NCBI GenBank assembly: GCA_041623475.1
Contig: JBFJWU010000068.1
Location: 1-11,996 of the forward strand
Direction: 5' to 3'
Source: JBFJWU01 sp041623475 [NCBI: bacterium]
Lineage (GTDB): Bacteria; J088
DNA length: 11,996 nt
How positions within the stretch are numbered: position 1 is the first letter of the stretch; the number at the start of each line of letters is the position of its first letter. The translations under genes and the position numbers were made by a program. The notes below the pieces were generated by a model that had not been told where the DNA came from, made no database searches, and worked only from the letters and a program-made list of their open reading frames with translations. Below, one piece after another: positions 8,025 to 11,996 of the stretch.

Positions 8025-8065
8025 GTACAGCTTTGCCCTGTCAGGCCTGTTCGAACGGATCCAGC

Positions 8066-9133
8066 TCAGGGCATGTTCAACGGCAACGAATCAGGGCGCC
8101 AGCTTGAACCCGACCGTTCGATCAACTCCAGGGCATCGCCAGGATCTTCATCGACGGCCAGCCGTGCCAGCAAGTTTGCATACGCGGCCTCCAGCTGAAA
8201 TCCTGACGAACGCAGATCATCGGCTAACCGGGCCGCAGCCGCTGCCACAGGGTGTGGATCGGCACCGGCAAGCAGTCGGATCTCCAACTGCGCCAGCGCG
8301 ACATAGCCACGTCCACGAATGTCCCCGGTCTCGGCAAACAATTCGTCGGCCGCCGCCAGCCGTCCACTGGCGGTATCCAGATCACCCTGTAGCTTGGCCA
8401 GTGTCGCCCAGGCCCACAAGGTGTAGGCGTAGCTGACTTTGTCGCCAAACTCGTGGTACCGGTTCGAAGCCTCGGAATAGTGCGTCTCGGCCTGGTCGAA
8501 GTCTGATTGCATCCGTGCAGCATTGGCGCGGCCACAGGCCGTGTACGCCAGCCCAAACGCATCGTTCAACTCCAGGAACAGTTCATATGCGCGTCGATAA
8601 TACGACTCACTTGCCAGGAAATCGGCTGCGGTCCGGGCGCAACCGCCACATGCCGCCAGCAGGTACGCCTGCCCTTCCCGATCGTTGGTAGCGATCGCAA
8701 GCTGCAAACCGCTCTTGAGCACCGCCATCGCGCCACTTAGGTCGCCGGAAAACCTCAGTGTCGTGCCCTCCAGCCAATCAAGGTATGGCAACGAATCCTG
8801 GTCATCCAGTTCGTCTGCAAGATCCCGGCATTCGGCCAGGACGCCCAGAGCCTGCGGCAGGCGGCCGACTGCGCGGTAACACGACGCAAGTCCCAGCATT
8901 GCATCCAGCAGCAACAAATCGTCGCCGATCAACTCGGCTTCGGCCTGGGCGCCCTCGTAGCACTCTTCTGCGTACCGGAAATTCCCCAGCAACCGACTGC
9001 AATGTCCTGCTTCCAGGGCAAGCTCTGGATCAGGGGCGTCTGGAACGGCACGGGCGTGCTCGACGTGTGCCAGTGCCTCGTCATAGCAACCGGCTTTTTT
9101 CAGCTCTTCCAGCCGGTCCCAGTCGATATCCAT
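8066..9133 (-). CDS. TPR-repeat protein, cytoplasmic
   Basis: A 355-residue, almost wholly helical protein built of tetratricopeptide repeats, which act as protein-binding scaffolds. Repeat units show the usual W/L-G-Y-A-P spacing in diverged form: KKAGCYDEALAHVEHA, LLGNFRYAEECYEGA, AVGRLPQALGVLAE, RTAADFLASESYYRRAYELF, MQSDFDQAETHYSEA and LQGDLDTASGRLAAA. There are about seven or eight repeats. No signal peptide, membrane segment or catalytic domain is seen, so it is probably a soluble adaptor. It is the last gene of the five-gene operon. Its ATG (9133) follows the TAG of the preceding gene by 2 nt, pointing to translational coupling. A GTG at 9154 would overlap that gene by 19 nt. It lacks LapB's N-terminal anchor and C-terminal cysteine pairs, although a LapA-like gene lies two genes upstream. 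Confidence 0.85.
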   Translation of the reverse strand: MDIDWDRLEELKKAGCYDEALAHVEHARAVPDAPDPELALEAGHCSRLLGNFRYAEECYEGAQAEAELIGDDLLLLDAMLGLASCYRAVGRLPQALGVLAECRDLADELDDQDSLPYLDWLEGTTLRFSGDLSGAMAVLKSGLQLAIATNDREGQAYLLAACGGCARTAADFLASESYYRRAYELFLELNDAFGLAYTACGRANAARMQSDFDQAETHYSEASNRYHEFGDKVSYAYTLWAWATLAKLQGDLDTASGRLAAADELFAETGDIRGRGYVALAQLEIRLLAGADPHPVAAAAARLADDLRSSGFQLEAAYANLLARLAVDEDPGDALELIERSGSSWRPDSLPLNMP

Positions 9134-9135
9134 GC

Positions 9136-9606
9136 CTAGTGATTGCCCCCGCACAACAAGGGATCCGTCTGGTCATCTCGGCAAACCGGCAAGCCCCGCC
9201 ACCATTGATCCAGCGTCATTCGCGTGGTTACATCCAGGGCAATTGCGTCCAGTTCCTGGAGCCGCTGCCGGTCGCCCGGGTCCCGTTGCATCAGTTTCCT
9301 GGCCAGGTCGCCCTGGATGTCATCCGGAGCCTTCTTCAGAATTCGCTGGGCCTTGGCTTCGTCGCCAACAAGAACAGCCAGGATTGCAGCAAACCGATTC
9401 GCCGTAGCAATCTGGACGGGTTCCGGTGCCGCAGTCGCCAACTGATACCAGCGATCCAGAGCGTCCAGCGCGTCAACAGTTGTCCGGGCCTGCACCTCGA
9501 GCTGGGCGGACTGTTCCGGTGTCATGCGATCACCGGCCCGGGCCGGTGCGACAACGGTCAACACTGACAGTCCCACAATCGCCAGGATAAGATCGGATTT
9601 TCTCAT
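9136..9606 (-). CDS. small exported protein of unknown function
   Basis: I do not recognise this 156-residue protein. It begins with MRK and a hydrophobic stretch ending APARA-G, a good signal peptidase I site near residue 24, so the mature protein is likely periplasmic. The mature part is helical and charged, with a WYQ segment, a LDQWW segment and two C-terminal cysteines (PVCRDD, LLCGG) that could form a disulphide. The ATG at 9606 follows the stop of the LapA-like gene by 4 nt and has no ribosome site of its own, so it is probably translated by coupling. A longer frame reaching 9696 would add 30 basic residues before the signal and is rejected. Its place between a LapA-like protein and a TPR protein suggests an envelope role, by inference only. 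Confidence 0.8.
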   Translation of the reverse strand: MRKSDLILAIVGLSVLTVVAPARAGDRMTPEQSAQLEVQARTTVDALDALDRWYQLATAAPEPVQIATANRFAAILAVLVGDEAKAQRILKKAPDDIQGDLARKLMQRDPGDRQRLQELDAIALDVTTRMTLDQWWRGLPVCRDDQTDPLLCGGNH

Positions 9607-9610
9607 TGAA

Positions 9611-9985
9611 TTATTCGGACGAACTGGTTTCCAAACCCACCGCCGAACCGGGCCCTGAAGTCGAATCCGTGGAATTTGCCTGAACGATTCCGGCATTGGC
9701 GGTTGGCGTCGTTGCCGCCAACTCTTTCTTCAGCTTGCGAATCGTCAACGCGGATTTGAACCTGCGCATCAGGCCCAGCAGATATGCCATACCGAACCCG
9801 GCAGCAAAGGCAATTGCCAGCATTACGCCAATCGATGGGCCCAGCGGCGGCATTGGCCGAATTTCGACAAGTGGAAGTCGCAGGACGACTGGAACATGAT
9901 CCGCCAGCAGAGCCTGGTTCTGTAAGAAGAACAATACCGCGGCTGCACCAAGAACCAGCGCGCCTGTCAGCTTGAGAATATTCAC
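9611..9985 (-). CDS. LapA/DUF1049-like inner-membrane protein
   Basis: This 124-residue protein has two predicted membrane segments (about residues 4-24 and 50-72) separated by a short stretch. A positively charged, coiled-coil-like part follows (MRRFKSALTIRKLKKELAA), then a Ser/Thr-rich tail. That is the layout of the LapA domain (DUF1049): N-terminal helix ending in FFLQNQ, a short loop, a second glycine-rich helix, then RRFK...LKKEL. In E. coli, LapA works with the TPR protein LapB to control LPS synthesis. That role is not shown here and the match is by layout, not close identity. The start is GTG at 9985, overlapping the HIT stop as GTGA. Confidence 0.75.
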   Translation of the reverse strand: MNILKLTGALVLGAAAVLFFLQNQALLADHVPVVLRLPLVEIRPMPPLGPSIGVMLAIAFAAGFGMAYLLGLMRRFKSALTIRKLKKELAATTPTANAGIVQANSTDSTSGPGSAVGLETSSSE

Positions 9986-10488
9986 AACGAGTCGATCGCC
10001 TCCTGAAGTACCGGGCGGACCCTGGCTGCCGTCTGTTCCAGCAGTTCGGGCAACACCCGAACCTCGCCGACAACCGGCATGAAGTTGTTGTCACCTGTCC
10101 AGCGCGGTATCACGTGTACGTGCAAGTGGCCAGGTACTCCCGCGCCAGCGGCCGCCCCCAGGTTGATCCCGACATTATAACCCTGCGGGTTCATCACTTT
10201 ACCCAGCACTCCGACACACACACGTGTCAACCGACTGACGGCCATTGCGATTTCTTCGGGCATTGTTGCGTAATCAGCGATATGATCAACAGGTGCGACC
10301 AACAGGTGGCCGGGATTGTAGGGAAATCGATTCAGGATGACCAGGGCGTCGTCGGTCCGCCCAATCATCAGGGGGTCAGGATCGCCGTCAGTCGCTTCGC
10401 ACAAAAAACAGTCACCATCAGCAGGCCTGACTTTGTTGCTCTGGATGTACGCCATCCGCCACGGCGCCCAAAGCGGCGGCTCTGTCAT
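9982..10488 (-). CDS. HIT-family protein, Ap4A phosphorylase-like
   Basis: A 168-residue histidine-triad protein. The triad is HLHVHVI at residues 121-127, and the middle His (123) should be the nucleophile that takes the nucleotidyl group. The N-terminal LWAPWRMAYI, the CFLC pair (C27, C30, probable zinc ligands), NRFPYNPGHLL (53-63) and PRWTGDNNFMPV (128-139) resemble the branch containing the mycobacterial Ap4A phosphorylase Rv2613c. A role in splitting dinucleoside polyphosphates, or related nucleotidyl transfer, is therefore likely but unproved. The ATG at 10488 overlaps the stop of the nuclease gene as ATGA, and its own stop overlaps the next gene by 4 nt. It is cytosolic, with no signal peptide, in an operon otherwise rich in envelope proteins. 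Confidence 0.92.
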   Translation of the reverse strand: MTEPPLWAPWRMAYIQSNKVRPADGDCFLCEATDGDPDPLMIGRTDDALVILNRFPYNPGHLLVAPVDHIADYATMPEEIAMAVSRLTRVCVGVLGKVMNPQGYNVGINLGAAAGAGVPGHLHVHVIPRWTGDNNFMPVVGEVRVLPELLEQTAARVRPVLQEAIDSL

Positions 10489-11495
10489 TTAGGCTGTTGC
10501 CTTGCCCACAGCCCGGCGCCGTTGGTCATTGACCGGTCCTGCGCTTCCATCAGTCGGGGAACGTGCCGGACATTTGGCGGAAAGATTGCAACCCAGGCAT
10601 ACCCCTGCTCGACCAGGAGTTCATTGACCATCCGCATCTGCCCCTGATGCTCTACCCAAACATAAGCCAGGTCCCGGCCGCGGGGATCCACCGGCTCGAC
10701 ATCATATTCCAGAATGACCCTTTTCCCCTCGACCAATCGACGATTGGCAACCAGAGACGTGTTTCCCAACTCGCCCTCCAGGTAGGAAAACGCGTTTTCC
10801 GGTGCATCGATTGCGATATACCGTACAACAGTGCCATCGACCAGTTGCACGGTGTCGCCATCCAGAACAGTTCGGACCGTCGACTCGACTTTGCGAATGT
10901 CATCAGCTCCGACATCCTGAACATTGGCCGTATCCGGGTTCCAGATTCCGTCACGCCTGCGGACGGCGTGGAACTGCGCCCGCATCAACGCCTCGCAACC
11001 CCGGACGTCTGTGCGTTTGCAGTTGGCGATCGCAAACCCACGCCTGGCCAATTCGTAATTCAGGTGCGCACCGTTATCCAGGTAGACGTGTGCGTTCAGA
11101 CCACCGGTCAGGGGATCCCGGGCGTCGCCCTCGTATTTCAGATCGATTCGCTTGCCCTGGACGACACCGCGAACAAATTCGAGGGCAGCCCGACCATAGT
11201 AGTCATCTCCAATACGCTTTTCTGAATCCGCGATCGGCGCAACGATGCCGATTAACTGGATGACCGTACCGTCCTCGGCGACGAACCGATCGGGATCGAC
11301 AACCTCCGCAACAACAACACTTGCCGGCATTCCGTCTGCGGCATCAATAGCCTGCCGGTCGGTCACCAGGCGAACCCCGTCGCTGGGACCGTCAACGCGG
11401 ACGGCACTTGTCGTACCCGATGAGCAGCCATGGGAAAACGTCAGGAAAAGCGCAGACATTACGGCAATAAACGGTATCTTGGTTGATGATTTCAT
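10485..11495 (-). CDS. putative lipoprotein with tandem SNase (thermonuclease-like) domains
   Basis: A 336-residue exported protein. A hydrophobic signal segment runs to Cys24 in TFSHGC, a non-standard lipobox, so lipidation is probable but not sure. Two staphylococcal-nuclease-like OB domains follow. The second (about 203-330) keeps all key residues: D212 and D214 in LDGDTV, R225, D230 and E233 in IDAPE, and R274 in DPRGRDLAYVW. It is probably an active Ca2+-dependent phosphodiesterase in the envelope. The first (about 58-186) keeps the fold pattern but has Q80 where Arg is expected, VAPI where D-x-x-E is expected, and TGGLNAHVYL where Arg is expected, so it is probably inactive. ATG at 11495 is chosen over GTG at 11516. 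It has no ribosome site but a good promoter just upstream. It heads the five-gene operon. Confidence 0.9.
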   Translation of the reverse strand: MKSSTKIPFIAVMSALFLTFSHGCSSGTTSAVRVDGPSDGVRLVTDRQAIDAADGMPASVVVAEVVDPDRFVAEDGTVIQLIGIVAPIADSEKRIGDDYYGRAALEFVRGVVQGKRIDLKYEGDARDPLTGGLNAHVYLDNGAHLNYELARRGFAIANCKRTDVRGCEALMRAQFHAVRRRDGIWNPDTANVQDVGADDIRKVESTVRTVLDGDTVQLVDGTVVRYIAIDAPENAFSYLEGELGNTSLVANRRLVEGKRVILEYDVEPVDPRGRDLAYVWVEHQGQMRMVNELLVEQGYAWVAIFPPNVRHVPRLMEAQDRSMTNGAGLWARQQPK

Positions 11496-11502
11496 GGCAT
11501 AC

Positions 11503-11530
11503 AGACTAGCCGACACGTGGCTTGTGTCAA
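11503..11530 (-). promoter_or_regulatory. sigma70-type promoter of the SNase-HIT-LapA-TPR operon, probably leaderless
   Basis: On the minus strand a perfect TTGACA (11525-11530) is followed by 16 nt and TAGTCT (11503-11508). The ATG at 11495 begins 7 nt after the -10 hexamer, where transcription would be expected to start. No Shine-Dalgarno sequence precedes this ATG, in line with a leaderless mRNA. The spacer holds the palindrome CACGTG, which could be a regulator site. Confidence 0.5.
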
Positions 11531-11547
11531 TTATCGTTCAGGTGAGC

Positions 11548-11577
11548 CGAAACTTTGATTTCGCGCCGATGTCGGCG
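11548..11577 (-). terminator. two small adjacent hairpins after the sppA-like gene
   Basis: Just past the sppA-like stop lie two inverted repeats: CGCCGA/TCGGCG (11564-11577, 2-nt centre) and CGAAA/TTTCG (11548-11563, 6-nt loop). Neither is followed by a T tract, so intrinsic termination is doubtful. They may slow polymerase or protect a 3' end. Confidence 0.2.
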
Positions 11578-11595
11578 ACTGACTGGCCGTGACAT

Positions 11596-11996
11596 TCAGG
11601 GCAGCCAGACAAGCCAGAGCGGCAACAGGTGGCGGGACAGTGCGGTTGACGCTTCTTCGCGTACGCCCTGTTCCAGAACACGTTGAATCCAGGGCGGACC
11701 GACTTTCGGTTTGTACACGTCCGGGCGCCCTTCAATGCCACCAAGACGGGCCGCAACGCTGACGGCCGCGGGGTAACCACCGATCTGGTCGACAAGCTTC
11801 AGTTTCTTTGCCGCCGCACCGGTAAAAACGCGCCCGTCTGCGACTTTGCGAATATCCGCCTGGTCGACACCCGCGGCCTTTCGTCCCTTCGCAACATCAG
11901 CAACGAACTGGTCCAGGATTTCGTTGGCCAGCGATTGCAGATAATCGCGTTCAACGTCAGTGATCGGCCGATGATTTGCGCCGGTATCCTTGAAAC
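11596..11996 (-). CDS. sppA: signal peptide peptidase SppA-like, S49 family (5' part beyond the window)
   Basis: The C-terminal 132 or so residues of a membrane-associated S49 serine protease of the SppA type, which clears cleaved signal peptides from the inner membrane. Visible are the family's post-catalytic helices (ERDYLQSLANEILDQFV, then DVAKGR) and the hallmark VADGRVFTGAAAKKLKLVDQIGG, followed by a helix with AARLGGIEGRP. Compared with short SppA proteins of about 300-330 residues, this is roughly the last 40 percent. The Ser nucleophile lies outside the window, and the general-base Lys lies at or just past the edge. The C-terminus ends in a hydrophobic LLPLWLVWLP, an unusual tail. The gene is on the same strand as the nuclease operon, about 100 bp upstream, but that operon seems to have its own promoter. 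Confidence 0.85.
   Translation of the reverse strand, partial: FKDTGANHRPITDVERDYLQSLANEILDQFVADVAKGRKAAGVDQADIRKVADGRVFTGAAAKKLKLVDQIGGYPAAVSVAARLGGIEGRPDVYKPKVGPPWIQRVLEQGVREEASTALSRHLLPLWLVWLP

Noticed and set aside
8035-8072. GCCCTG/CAGGGC inverted repeat between convergent reductase and TPR genes as a terminator
   Set aside because: The loop is 26 nt and there is no T tract on either strand; the inner CAGGCCTG palindrome is short.
8066-9133. TPR protein as LapB
   Set aside because: It has no N-terminal membrane anchor and no C-terminal cysteine pairs for a rubredoxin-type metal site.
9607-9696. Longer start of the small secreted protein
   Set aside because: It would place 30 Arg-rich residues before a normal signal peptide and overlap the LapA-like gene by about 85 bp.

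Overview
The window looks like a chromosomal segment of a Gram-negative (diderm) bacterium with moderately high GC. Support comes from the putative lipoproteins, a LapA/DUF1049-like inner-membrane protein, an SppA-type signal peptide peptidase, and frequent TTG/GTG starts. A proteobacterium is the likeliest host, but nothing here fixes the lineage. I see no rRNA, tRNA, insertion sequence, CRISPR array or integration site. Coding density is high and many genes overlap.

Layout. (1) Positions 1-766, minus strand: the ATP-binding subunit of an ABC exporter, cut by the left edge. (2) 938-2479, plus strand: an unrecognised putative lipoprotein whose last 61 or so codons run antisense into the next gene. 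(3) 2295-7084, minus strand: a two-gene unit. Its first gene is a PEP-synthase/rifampicin-phosphotransferase-like dikinase. Its second is an 829-residue protein fusing a RadC-type JAB/MPN+ metalloprotease-like domain to a complete DinG/XPD-type helicase. Stop and start overlap as TTGA. (4) 7095-8024, plus strand: a ketopantoate reductase family gene, divergent from the dikinase with only about 10 bp between start codons. (5) 8066-11495, minus strand: a tightly packed five-gene operon, in transcription order double-SNase putative lipoprotein, HIT protein (Ap4A phosphorylase-like), LapA-like membrane protein, small secreted protein, TPR protein. Junctions are ATGA and GTGA overlaps or gaps of 2-4 nt. 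(6) 11596-11996, minus strand: the 3' end of an sppA-like gene, about 100 bp upstream of that operon.

How the genes may work together. The dikinase and the RadC-helicase are probably translationally coupled, but no known pathway joins them. The five-gene operon mixes envelope functions (putative lipoprotein nuclease, LapA-like protein, exported protein, with sppA upstream) with a nucleotide-processing HIT enzyme and a TPR adaptor. The strongest candidates for new biology are the RadC-helicase fusion, which also lacks the first of the four usual iron-sulphur cysteines, its coupling to a dikinase, and the tandem nuclease with a degenerate first domain. Several starts lack a Shine-Dalgarno sequence and sit a few bases behind a -10-like hexamer, which suggests leaderless transcripts.
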